A DNA stretch of 11,833 bases from Candidatus Omnitrophota bacterium (GCA_028713875.1 JAQTNM010000026.1:1-11833), one strand, 5' to 3'. Numbered from the stretch's first letter, positions 1 to 6,887 are shown. Program-made: numbers and translations. Notes: generated from the sequence alone by a model not told the origin.

Positions 1-2006
1 GGGGAATCAAGAAACGGCCTGGAGACGCTGGCGTCGGAAGGCCCGTCGTTACATATGCCGCTTAACGGCTTCAGGACAGAACCGCCCTGCACCTCATGGT
101 CATACTGCCGGATGATCCATTCCTTGGAACAGATATCATAATGCGAAAGCAATTTTAAAAGATGCGGGGTAAGGTTCCCCGGACACTTGGATTTCGGCTC
201 TTTGTGCCTGGTTTGTATAAAAATCGCTTTTTTCTCTATCTGCGGCAGGCCTTCGTGTAAAAAATACATATCTAAATCGCAGACCTGATTACCCTCATAA
301 AAAAGTTTCAGCTTGCCGGTATCCGTAAATTTACCGATTACCGTGGCTTCAACGTTTTCCCTCGCAAAGACCTCCAGAAGCCTGGCTTTATTTTCCTTGG
401 GCACTGCCAGGACCATTCTCTCCTGGGATTCCGAGATCCAGATCTCGCTATATGAGAGCCCCTGGTATTTTAAAGGGACCTTTTCCAGATAAACCTCTGC
501 GCCTAAGTCCTGGCCCATCTCACCCACGGCGCTGGATAACCCGCCTGCGCCGCAGTCGGTAATTGCGCTGTAAAGACCCTGGTCGCGGGCCTGCAGTATG
601 GTATCCACCATTTTTTTCTCCTGAATAGGATTACCTATCTGCACTGCGCCGCTGGATACGGTCTCGGATTCATGGGTAAGCTCTCCAGATGAAAATGTCG
701 CTCCGTGTATGCCATCCCTGCCGGTGCGTCCCCCCACTACCACTACTAAATCCCCTGGCCTGGCTTTCTTAAACGATTTGTCCTTAGGCATGATCCCCAC
801 GGTACCGCAATACACCAGGGGATTGCCGACAAAGCGCTCATGGAACAATACCGCTCCGTTTACCGTGGGAATGCCCATTTTATTGCCGTAATCGCGCACC
901 CCGCTGACCACGCCTTTCATTACCCGCTTAGGATGGAGCGCACCCTGCGGCAGTTCGCTAAAAAGGTGTTCAGGCAGGCCGAAACAGAACACATCCGTAT
1001 TCAGTATGGGTTTTGCGCCCAGCCCTGTGCCCAGGGGATCGCGGATAACTCCTCCGATACCGGTATTGGCACCGCCAAAAGGCTCCAGGGCCGAGGGATG
1101 ATTGTGCGTCTCTACCTTAAAACACACGTTGTATTTATCGTCAAACCTGATCACCCCGGAATTATCTTTGAACACCGATACGCACCAGGGCTTATCCAGT
1201 TCCCTGGTCGCCTTCATTATGGTTGATTTCAAAAGATTGTTTATCAGCTTTGTTTTGCGTTTGGTTTTAGGCCCGGACAGTTTTTCGGTATATCTTATTT
1301 TACCTCTAAAGGTCTTATGCCAGCAGTGCTCAGACCAGGTCTGGGCAATGGTCTCTAATTCGCAGTCAGTAGGGTTCCTGCCCAGGCTGCGGAAGTATTC
1401 CTTTATCTTTAACATCTCGTTAAGGTTAAGGAACAGCTGCCCTTTTTGACTTATTTCCTGTAATTTCCTTCCGGATACAGACGATAAATCAACGCGGATA
1501 AGTTTGAAATCGTACCTGGCTTGTTTAATAGCATGTGGTTGCTGGTTGCGGCGCTCAACGATATGCTGGATTAACTTGTTGTAAAGCAATTTCTCACAGA
1601 TGGTTTTCAGCTGTCCGGCATTAAGCCTGCCCCTCAAGACATATTTCCTGGCAGTCTTGACGGAACTTGCCCCCTCAATGCCTAAATCCTTTATGCCTTT
1701 AAGCGTAGATTCCTCTACCGGATCCATTACTCCGGGATTATAAGCGACTTCTACTATAAACTGGTTCTGCTTGCTGGTAGTTTCGGGCTGGTTGACGGAA
1801 TAACCCTGGGCGACATTATCTGTAAGAAGCCGGGAGCAGATCTTCTCGAGCTGGACTTGCGGGATATTGCCTTCGATGATATAAACCTGGATAAAAGATA
1901 CGCTGGTGACGCAAGATATGCCTAAATCCAGGATATCCTTTTTGATCCCTTCTCCGACAGAATCAAAAATACCGGTTTTATCTTTTACTTCGATGTGCCA
2001 GGGCAT
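1..2006 (-). CDS. purL: Phosphoribosylformylglycinamidine synthase, PurS-PurS-PurL fusion (3' end outside window)
   Basis: Converts FGAR, ATP and glutamine-derived ammonia to FGAM in cytoplasmic purine synthesis. It reads open from ATG at 2006 to the left edge, about 668 residues, so the C-terminus is missing. PurL motifs seen: WSEHC at 224-228 followed by HKTFRG, ETHNHPS at 299-305 followed by an EPFGGANTG-type stretch, GGRTGRDGIHGATF at 425-438, and DCGAGGLSSA near 490. Residues 3-71 and 83-151 are two 69-residue PurS-like modules with the same layout (both contain DLGI, then QL-x-x-IC-x-x-LL). PurS is usually a separate small protein, and two modules resemble the pseudodimer at the N-terminus of large PurL. 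Whether a glutaminase domain follows cannot be seen. It lies 21 nt after purB in the same frame, with no clear Shine-Dalgarno, so coupled translation is likely. Confidence 0.95.
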   Translation of the reverse strand, partial: MPWHIEVKDKTGIFDSVGEGIKKDILDLGISCVTSVSFIQVYIIEGNIPQVQLEKICSRLLTDNVAQGYSVNQPETTSKQNQFIVEVAYNPGVMDPVEESTLKGIKDLGIEGASSVKTARKYVLRGRLNAGQLKTICEKLLYNKLIQHIVERRNQQPHAIKQARYDFKLIRVDLSSVSGRKLQEISQKGQLFLNLNEMLKIKEYFRSLGRNPTDCELETIAQTWSEHCWHKTFRGKIRYTEKLSGPKTKRKTKLINNLLKSTIMKATRELDKPWCVSVFKDNSGVIRFDDKYNVCFKVETHNHPSALEPFGGANTGIGGVIRDPLGTGLGAKPILNTDVFCFGLPEHLFSELPQGALHPKRVMKGVVSGVRDYGNKMGIPTVNGAVLFHERFVGNPLVYCGTVGIMPKDKSFKKARPGDLVVVVGGRTGRDGIHGATFSSGELTHESETVSSGAVQIGNPIQEKKMVDTILQARDQGLYSAITDCGAGGLSSAVGEMGQDLGAEVYLEKVPLKYQGLSYSEIWISESQERMVLAVPKENKARLLEVFARENVEATVIGKFTDTGKLKLFYEGNQVCDLDMYFLHEGLPQIEKKAIFIQTRHKEPKSKCPGNLTPHLLKLLSHYDICSKEWIIRQYDHEVQGGSVLKPLSGICNDGPSDASVSRPFLDS

Positions 2007-2027
2007 GGAAACGGGGGAAAAACTGTT

Positions 2028-3323
2028 TTAATTAAGGCCGACTCGTTTGTAGATTTTTTCTACGTTGCGCAGGTAATAATCCAGGTCAAAAATCTTGTCA
2101 AGCTGTCCCCGACTTAAGATTTTGGATACCTGCGGGTCAGCTAAAAGCGCTTCTTTGAACTGCACGTTCTCTCTCCAGGTCTTCAAAGCCAAGCGCTGCA
2201 CGATATCATAAGCTACGTTGCGCTTCAGGCCTTTTTCCATCATAGCCAAAAGCACTCTTTGCGAGAATATCAAACCGCGCGTTTTGGCAAGGTTGACCAG
2301 CATATTCCCGGGATATACGGTCAGGCCTTCCAGGACCTGGATAAATTTATTCAGCATATAATCTAAGAGGATGGTAGAGTCAGGCATAACCACCCTTTCT
2401 GCCGAAGAATGGCTGATATCGCGCTCATGCCACAAGGCCACGTTTTCCATGGCGACCAGCGCATTGCCGCGCAAAACACGGGAGAGGCCGCAGATCCTTT
2501 CGCAGATCACTGGATTACGCTTATGCGGCATGGCGGATGAACCCTTCTGCCCCTTGCCGAAAGGCTCTTCGGCTTCCTGCACTTCTGTTTTTTGAAGGTG
2601 GCGTATTTCAGTGGCGAATTTCTCCAGGCTTGATCCGATAACGGCCAGGGTCGCCATATATTGGGCATATACATCCCGCTGTATGACCTGCGTGGAAATA
2701 TTCGCGGGCCTTAAACCTAGTTTTTTACAAACATATTCCTCAACGCGCATGTCAACGTTGGCGAAAGTGCCTACTGCCCCGGAGATCTTGCCGACGCAGG
2801 CCTCTTCCTTAGCCTGCTGCAGCCGGATGAGATTGCGCCTGGTCTCATCAAACCAGAGCGCCATTTTAAGCCCGAAGGTGGTCGGTTCGGCATGCACCCC
2901 GTGGGTGCGGCCGATGCAAACCATATCCTTGCATATCTTTGCCTTTTTCGACAGCAGGACGCTCAATCTCTTCAAATCATCCATAAGAATCCCTGAGGCG
3001 GCCTTTAATTGCACCCCCAGGGTCGTATCCAGGATATCGGAAGAGGTCAAGCCTAAATGCAGGTATTTGGCATCAGGCCCAATATTTTGGGCTATATTGT
3101 TTACAAATGCCACTACATCATGTTGTGTTTTTTCTTCTAGTTTTTTGATCGCCCGCAGGTCAAATTTGGCTTTCTTTTTGATTCTTGCTGCTGCGGCCTT
3201 GGGGATTTTGTTCTGGATGGACAAAGCCTGAAGGGTGAGTATCTCTATATCCAGCATGGTCTTGAATTTAAACTCATCCTGCCAGATAACGGACATCTTA
3301 GGTAAGCTGTAACGTTCGATCAT
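2028..3323 (-). CDS. purB: Adenylosuccinate lyase
   Basis: Cleaves adenylosuccinate to AMP plus fumarate, and SAICAR to AICAR plus fumarate, in purine synthesis. It is 431 residues, a normal length for the short bacterial form. Active-site elements are all present: TQHD with H68, YLHLGLTSSD with H89, GRTHGVHAEP with H141 (the family's general acid), and the fumarase/aspartase signature GSSAMPHKRNP at 261-271, whose serine is the general base. The histidine numbers match those studied in the Bacillus enzyme. The start is supported by AAAGGA upstream of the ATG. It is the first gene of a purB-purL operon behind a promoter at 3348-3375. Both genes act in the same pathway. Confidence 0.97.
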   Translation of the reverse strand: MIERYSLPKMSVIWQDEFKFKTMLDIEILTLQALSIQNKIPKAAAARIKKKAKFDLRAIKKLEEKTQHDVVAFVNNIAQNIGPDAKYLHLGLTSSDILDTTLGVQLKAASGILMDDLKRLSVLLSKKAKICKDMVCIGRTHGVHAEPTTFGLKMALWFDETRRNLIRLQQAKEEACVGKISGAVGTFANVDMRVEEYVCKKLGLRPANISTQVIQRDVYAQYMATLAVIGSSLEKFATEIRHLQKTEVQEAEEPFGKGQKGSSAMPHKRNPVICERICGLSRVLRGNALVAMENVALWHERDISHSSAERVVMPDSTILLDYMLNKFIQVLEGLTVYPGNMLVNLAKTRGLIFSQRVLLAMMEKGLKRNVAYDIVQRLALKTWRENVQFKEALLADPQVSKILSRGQLDKIFDLDYYLRNVEKIYKRVGLN

Positions 3324-3347
3324 GTCGGGTCCTTTTTAGAGATATTT

Positions 3348-3375
3348 ATTATAACAGAAATTCGGATTTTGGCAA
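3348..3375 (-). promoter_or_regulatory. Promoter of purB-purL
   Basis: On the minus strand a TTGCCA -35 (3370-3375) lies 16 nt from a perfect TATAAT -10 (3348-3353), which is preceded by TGT, an extended -10. Predicted start near 3341, giving a leader of about 18 nt. No purine riboswitch-like leader fits in that space. Confidence 0.65.
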
Positions 3376-3433
3376 ATAAAAACCTGGGGAGAGTTAAATA
3401 AAGCGGGTTGGGGCGCAATGGCGCGTGAATTTC

Positions 3434-3898
3434 CTAATATTGAGGAGGGTTAGAATAACAGACCGAGCCCCCAAAGCATTTGCTCCAGTCATCAGTATAG
3501 GTACAACACCACTGTAGTGATTCAGAAGCCGGATAATATAAAATATAATAGAGGTAACCCCTGGAGGCGTCCGGGGTCTTTCCGCCGCTGGTACACCTGT
3601 CGGCGCCCATCACCACATAATCCGCCGCCGTATAGGATCTGAAGTACTTGTAGTAACCGCTGGATGTACAGGTATTATCTGTCCCCAAGTCGGCATTCGA
3701 GAGGCCGCTCAGCGAACCATGCTTCAAGTAATATTCCGTGACAAGCTGACGCATATTGCCTATGCGCACCTTAGCTTCGGCCCGACGCATAGTCTCTACT
3801 ACTTTGTCGTATTGGGTAAAGCCTAAAGTGGCCAGGATTCCTAAGATGACAATGACTACGATGAGTTCCAGTAGGGTGAAGCCACGCTTCTTTTTCAT
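3434..3898 (-). CDS. Type IV prepilin-like protein, group B, six cysteines
   Basis: 154 residues. It carries a type III signal peptide, MKKKRG cut before FTLLE, with Glu at mature position 5. The hydrophobic helix ends in ILATLGFTQYDK. The mature protein (148 residues) should sit in the inner membrane and be assembled by a type IV pilus or type II secretion machine. The C-terminal domain has the array's invariant Cys-Thr/Ser-rich segment followed by Tyr (near residue 77) and RCTSGGKTP near 102, then a private cysteine-rich tail with four more Cys (QWCC, KC, VC). It belongs to the NADLG-type group B. It is the second gene of the short pilin cluster, 69 nt after its partner, and its spacer carries the conserved box. 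The SD is weak and far (GGAAAA). Specific role unknown. Confidence 0.85.
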   Translation of the reverse strand: MKKKRGFTLLELIVVIVILGILATLGFTQYDKVVETMRRAEAKVRIGNMRQLVTEYYLKHGSLSGLSNADLGTDNTCTSSGYYKYFRSYTAADYVVMGADRCTSGGKTPDASRGYLYYILYYPASESLQWCCTYTDDWSKCFGGSVCYSNPPQY

Positions 3899-3904
3899 TC
3901 TTGG

Positions 3905-3928
3905 TTTAGTTTTCCTTGAATACTGTTC
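3905..3928 (-). repeat. Conserved intergenic box, copy 4
   Basis: 24-nt box read on the minus strand as GAACAGTATTCAAGG followed by AAAACTAAA. It matches the boxes at 9537-9560 and 8479-8502 and lies in the spacer between the A and B pilin genes of this cluster. Confidence 0.6.
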
Positions 3929-3967
3929 AATACCAAAGCTAACGGTGATACCGTTTTCCTGTTACTA

Positions 3968-4372
3968 TCATGGCCCCATATCAGTGATAAAAACCCCTGT
4001 TTCAATACATAGACGCAAAGCATATACCGAGGATGCGTTTGGCGATTTCCCACCCGCTGTACAGCGGCCAGCATACAAGTATGGCGTATTGCCGGGACAA
4101 TTACCTGGATTGGTGCTGTAACTATAGACAAAATAATTGGTGGATACACAGGAGGCAGGGGCATCTACGGCTAAGTTTGCTATATTTGTATATACGCCGT
4201 AGTCTAACTTATAAGTTATTTCGGCAGTACGCAGTTGACCAAGGATTACCTTTGCCTCGGCAGTTCTACCTTTTTCTACCACCTTGGTGTATTGCGTAAA
4301 ACCCAACGTGGCAAGAATGCCTAGAATTACGATGACAATGATTAATTCTAAAAGAGTAAAGGCTTTTTTCAA
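3968..4372 (-). CDS. Type IV prepilin-like protein, group A, TTG start, Ala at -1
   Basis: 134 residues. The first codon is TTG at 4372-4370: it sits exactly where the other paralogs have ATG, follows a GGAG Shine-Dalgarno, and no in-frame ATG lies nearby upstream. The leader is MKKA and the predicted cut falls between Ala and FTLLE, so the usual Gly at -1 is replaced. Glu5 and the hydrophobic helix are conserved. The C-terminal domain has four cysteines in the group A order (SCVSTNYF, NCPG, RCTAGGK, LCIETG) and ends DMGP. It is first in the short cluster, behind a TTGACA-17-TAAAAT promoter. It is close to the group A genes of the long cluster across the whole length, so it is a paralog, not a remnant. 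Confidence 0.85.
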   Translation of the reverse strand: MKKAFTLLELIIVIVILGILATLGFTQYTKVVEKGRTAEAKVILGQLRTAEITYKLDYGVYTNIANLAVDAPASCVSTNYFVYSYSTNPGNCPGNTPYLYAGRCTAGGKSPNASSVYALRLCIETGVFITDMGP

Positions 4373-4399
4373 CTCTGGCAGCTCTCCTTATTGAGTTTC

Positions 4400-4428
4400 A
4401 TTTTACCCTCCCGGAGTTTTATTGTCAA
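4400..4428 (-). promoter_or_regulatory. Promoter of the two-gene pilin cluster
   Basis: Minus strand: perfect TTGACA (4423-4428), a 17-nt spacer ending in a G-rich stretch, TAAAAT (4400-4405). Predicted start near 4393, about 20 nt before the TTG codon. Both hexamers and the spacer length are the same as in the promoter of the six-gene cluster. Confidence 0.75.
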
Positions 4429-4440
4429 TATTGAAGACTA

Positions 4441-4487
4441 AAAATGAAAAATCCCCCGGGCTTTATTTTGACTAAAGCCCGGGGGAT
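4441..4487 (-). terminator. Rho-independent terminator after the second csp gene
   Basis: Perfect 15-bp inverted repeat (4451-4465 with 4473-4487, GC-rich core CCCCCGGGC) with a 7-nt loop. On the minus strand it is followed by TTTTCATTTT. It closes the csp transcript and insulates the pilin promoter downstream. Confidence 0.92.
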
Positions 4488-4514
4488 AATCCGGTATTAA
4501 ATACTTCTAAAGGC

Positions 4515-4718
4515 TTACTTTATTACGCGCACATTCACTGCGCGCGGGCCTTTGGGAGACTTCTCTACTTCAAACTCCACTTCCTGTTCTTCGTTCAAAG
4601 CGTCAAATTGCACGTCTACGAGGCTGCTCTGATGAAAAAACACTTCCCTGCCGTCGGTGTCGCTGATAAAACCGAAACCCCTCTCGCGCACCAGTTTCTT
4701 TATCTTGCCTTTATGCAT
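4515..4718 (-). CDS. Cold-shock-domain protein, divergent copy
   Basis: 67 residues, the usual size of a CspA-family single-stranded nucleic-acid-binding protein. RNP1 is RGFGFI (13-18) and RNP2 is VFFHQ (26-30), and the protein ends with the family's EVEFEVEKSPKGPRA pattern. Unlike the neighbouring copy it lacks the conserved Trp-Phe at positions 8-9 (it has KL), so one stacking surface is altered. The start is set by GAGGAAC just before AAAATG. It lies 67 nt after the first csp gene, and a terminator fills most of that gap. I see no separate promoter, so it probably depends on read-through. Confidence 0.92.
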   Translation of the reverse strand: MHKGKIKKLVRERGFGFISDTDGREVFFHQSSLVDVQFDALNEEQEVEFEVEKSPKGPRAVNVRVIK

Positions 4719-4736
4719 TTTGTTCCTCTTTTCCGT

Positions 4737-4772
4737 AAAAAAATAAGGCCCGGATTGTCGCCCGGGCCTTAT
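4737..4772 (-). terminator. Terminator between the two csp genes
   Basis: 11-bp perfect stem (4743-4753 with 4762-4772) with an 8-nt loop, followed on the minus strand by seven T. Its end is only about 18 nt before the second csp start codon, so it also forms the leader of that gene in read-through RNA. Confidence 0.85.
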
Positions 4773-4785
4773 CCTGTTTTTTAGG

Positions 4786-4986
4786 TTACAACTTTGTTAC
4801 CTTTGTGGCCTGTTCGCCTTTGGGACCTTTTTCAATCTCAAACTCGACTTCCTGGCCTTCCTCTAAGGTCTTATAACCTTCACCCTGAATCGCGCTGTGA
4901 TGCACGAATACATCGCTGCCGTTCTCAGGAGTAATAAAACCATAACCTTTTTGGTTGTTGAACCACTTTACTTTGCCTTTTGCCAT
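4786..4986 (-). CDS. Cold-shock protein (CspA family)
   Basis: 66 residues, a canonical cold-shock domain: KVKWFNNQKGYGFITPE carries the aromatic patch (W8, F9) and RNP1 KGYGFI (13-18), with RNP2 VFVHH at 26-30. It binds single-stranded RNA or DNA and acts as an RNA chaperone, transcription antiterminator or both. The start is supported by a strong AAAGGAGGG, 8 nt before the ATG. The gene is unusual in its leader of about 129 nt, which contains a terminator-like hairpin and a stem covering the start codon (see the separate entries). It is followed by a terminator and a divergent second csp gene. Confidence 0.96.
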   Translation of the reverse strand: MAKGKVKWFNNQKGYGFITPENGSDVFVHHSAIQGEGYKTLEEGQEVEFEIEKGPKGEQATKVTKL

Positions 4987-5033
4987 TATTCACTACCCTC
5001 CTTTCCACTAAAGTATTATAGTAAATAATGGCA
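4981..5033 (-). promoter_or_regulatory. Start-codon hairpin of the csp gene, candidate translational switch
   Basis: In the minus-strand RNA, 5033-5019 (UGCCAUUAUUUACUA) pairs along all 15 positions with 4995-4981 (UAGUGAAUAAUGGCA), with one U-G wobble. The AUG (4986-4984) and the next codon are inside the stem. The 23-nt loop holds the Shine-Dalgarno AAAGGAGGG at its 3' side. The 5' strand can instead pair over 10 bp with the leader segment 5107-5098. A TATAAT at 5015-5020 could be a proximal -10 whose transcript would lack the 5' arm, but its -35 is poor. Confidence 0.7.
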
Positions 5034-5039
5034 GAAAAC

Positions 5040-5078
5040 AAAAAAAACCGCAAGGGCGAGACTTTCTCTGCCTTACGG
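5040..5078 (-). terminator. Terminator-like hairpin inside the csp leader (attenuator or end of a small RNA)
   Basis: Minus strand: CCGTAAGG (5078-5071) pairs with CCTTGCGG (5055-5048). An inner GAGA/TCTC stem with an AAG loop caps it, and eight T follow (5047-5040). It lies between the promoter at 5123-5151 and the csp start, so it would end a leader RNA of about 76 nt unless bypassed. Confidence 0.7.
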
Positions 5079-5122
5079 CTTAAGACTTCTTTCTCCCTTA
5101 TTTACTACTATGTTCAGGGAGA

Positions 5123-5151
5123 ATAATACACTATTTTTTGCGTTTTGTCAA
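5123..5151 (-). promoter_or_regulatory. Strong promoter of the csp leader
   Basis: Minus strand: perfect TTGACA (5146-5151), 17-nt spacer, TATTAT (5123-5128). Predicted start at about 5115, which places a leader of about 129 nt before the first csp gene. It lies directly after the tRNA terminator. Confidence 0.85.
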
Positions 5152-5153
5152 CT

Positions 5154-5195
5154 AAAAAATTTACCCTGCGCATTTCTAAAAGACGCAGGGTAAAT

Positions 5196-5196
<1 letters not shown>
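5154..5196 (-). terminator. Terminator of the initiator tRNA transcript
   Basis: 13-bp perfect stem (5158-5170 with 5184-5196), 13-nt loop, then TTTT on the minus strand. The stem includes the last A of the tRNA's encoded CCA. Confidence 0.88.
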
Positions 5197-5272
<76 letters not shown>

Positions 5273-5309
5273 AATTTTCTATAATATTAACCAATGCTGC
5301 CGGGGATAC

Positions 5310-5591
5310 TTAATCTGAGGGCTCAGGGACTATCCTGATAGGCACCTCGCCTTTACGGACAAGGCCCATTTTTTCCCTGGCGATCTTTTCCTGGTAAATG
5401 GGATCGTTTTCTATGCGCGCTAATTCCTGCTGCAGCAGGGAATTTTCTATATTCAGGCGCTTTATCTTGTCTTCCAGGTCCCGGTTCCTGTCCTTTAAGT
5501 CCTGCAGCTTGGTGTAACCCGGCAAAAACATGATCAGCAGAAAAATGCTGATCCCGAAGAGCCAGAATGCCTTCCTTAATGCCGCCAGCAT
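5310..5591 (-). CDS. ftsB: FtsB/DivIC-like septum formation protein
   Basis: 93 residues, the typical small bitopic divisome protein. A short cytoplasmic start is followed by one membrane helix (about 9-26, FWLFGISIFLLIMFLPG), then a coiled coil rich in Leu, Asp, Glu, Arg and Lys (about 28-66). The family's C-terminal pattern ends it: ENDPIYQEKIAREKMGLVRKGE with the conserved aromatic after DP. FtsB/DivIC pairs with FtsL and links early and late divisome parts at the septum. The ATG overlaps the eno stop by one base (TAATG), so translation is likely coupled. An eno-ftsB order is common in bacteria and supports the call. Tandem assignment as FtsB or DivIC cannot be settled by sequence alone. 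Confidence 0.88.
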   Translation of the reverse strand: MLAALRKAFWLFGISIFLLIMFLPGYTKLQDLKDRNRDLEDKIKRLNIENSLLQQELARIENDPIYQEKIAREKMGLVRKGEVPIRIVPEPSD

Positions 5592-6856
5592 TATTTTTTC
5601 CAGAGCGTTCCGGCGTAAACTGCGGCCGAGCCCAAATCCTCTTCAATGCGTAACAGCTCGTTATATTTACAGATCCTGTCGGTACGGGATGCTGAGCCGG
5701 TTTTAATCTGTCCCACTCCGGTAGCCACGCTTAAATGGGCGATGGTCGTATCTTCGGTCTCTCCGGAACGGTGCGAAATGATCGCACGGTATTTATTTTT
5801 CTTGGCCAGGTTTATGGCTGCCAGCGTTTCGGATAACGAACCTATCTGGTTTACCTTTATCAGTATAGCATTGCCTATCTTCTGCGCAATACCTTTCTTG
5901 AAAATTTTGGGGTTGGTAACGAATATGTCGTCTCCGACCAGCTGCAGCTTTTGGCCCAGTTTTTCGGTCATCACCTGCCAGCCTGCCCAATCATGCTCTC
6001 CCAAGCCGTCTTCTACCGAGACCAAAGGGTACTTGCCCGCCCAGCTATCATAAAGAGATATTAAATAGGCAGAGTCCTTCCTGGACTTCTCAAACTGGTA
6101 TGCCCCATCCTTATAAAAAGAGCTGGCAGCGCAGTCCAAGGCCAGGCATACATCCTTGCCCGCCTTATAGCCGGCGTTATCTATTGCCTGCAGGATTAAA
6201 TCCAGGGCTTGTGCGTCTGAATCCAGGCTCGGGGCAAACCCGCCTTCATCCCCTACGGAGGTAGACAGCCTCTTGGATTTCAACAGAGCTTTCAGGCTAT
6301 GGAATACTTCCGCGCCACTCCTTAAGGCCTCGCGAAAGGTAGGCGCTCCGAGGGGCACGATCATAAATTCCTGTATATCGAGATTGTTATCCGCGTGCAT
6401 CCCCCCGTTTAAAATATTCATTAAGGGCACCGGCAATATATTTGCCTTTGTCCCGCCCAGGAATTTATACAAGGGTTGTTTCTTGGAGATGGCTGCGGCC
6501 TTAGCCACTGCCAAAGATACCCCCAAGATAGCGTTGGCGCCTAACTTTGATTTATTCTCGGTGCCGTCAAGATCAATTAACAGCTTATCAATCTTGGCAA
6601 AATCAGGGCTTAATCCCTTTATTTTTGAGGAGATTACGGTATTGACGTTATCTACCGCCTTTAAAACTCCTTTACCCCCATACCTCTTTTTGTTGCCATC
6701 CCTTAACTCCAGAGCTTCCTTTTCTCCTGTAGAAGCGCCCGAAGGCACTGCCGCGCGTCCCAGGACCCCGGAATCAAGGATACAGTCCACCTCTACCGTG
6801 GGGTTACCCCTGGAATCCAGGATCTCCCTGGCTAAAACTCTTTTGATCTTTGCCAT
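5591..6856 (-). CDS. eno: Enolase
   Basis: Interconverts 2-phosphoglycerate and phosphoenolpyruvate in glycolysis and gluconeogenesis. 421 residues, close to the usual 415-435. Motifs: SRGNPTVEVD (15-24), the mobile loop PSGASTGEKEALELRD (38-53), GGMHADN with H154, VGDEGGFAP with E204, Mg ligands in ALDCAAS (D241), SVEDG (E282) and VGDD (D309), catalytic K334 in LIKVNQIGSL, and SHRSGETED (361-369). No key residue is missing. AAGGAG lies 8 nt before the ATG. Transcription starts far upstream (near 7024), leaving a leader of about 168 nt with three hairpins. The stop overlaps the ftsB start. Confidence 0.98.
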   Translation of the reverse strand: MAKIKRVLAREILDSRGNPTVEVDCILDSGVLGRAAVPSGASTGEKEALELRDGNKKRYGGKGVLKAVDNVNTVISSKIKGLSPDFAKIDKLLIDLDGTENKSKLGANAILGVSLAVAKAAAISKKQPLYKFLGGTKANILPVPLMNILNGGMHADNNLDIQEFMIVPLGAPTFREALRSGAEVFHSLKALLKSKRLSTSVGDEGGFAPSLDSDAQALDLILQAIDNAGYKAGKDVCLALDCAASSFYKDGAYQFEKSRKDSAYLISLYDSWAGKYPLVSVEDGLGEHDWAGWQVMTEKLGQKLQLVGDDIFVTNPKIFKKGIAQKIGNAILIKVNQIGSLSETLAAINLAKKNKYRAIISHRSGETEDTTIAHLSVATGVGQIKTGSASRTDRICKYNELLRIEEDLGSAAVYAGTLWKK

Positions 6857-6887
6857 GACTCTCGCTCCTTAAACAAACGCTGCCTCT

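Noticed and set aside
709..1449. Plus-strand open frames opposite purL
   Set aside because: They lie within the well-supported minus-strand purL frame, show no family motif and no ribosome site.
3941..3955. AACGGT-ATC-ACCGTT hairpin between the last two pilin genes
   Set aside because: Short stem, no T run in the minus direction and no gene on the plus strand to terminate.
5015..5020. TATAAT as a second csp promoter
   Set aside because: The matching -35 region is T-rich with no good hexamer, and no extended -10 is present. Kept only as a possibility in the hairpin entry.
5091..5122. Inverted repeat TTCTCCCT / AGGGAGAA near the csp promoter
   Set aside because: Most of one arm lies upstream of the predicted transcript start, so it cannot fold in the RNA. 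It may still be a DNA site, but nothing supports that.
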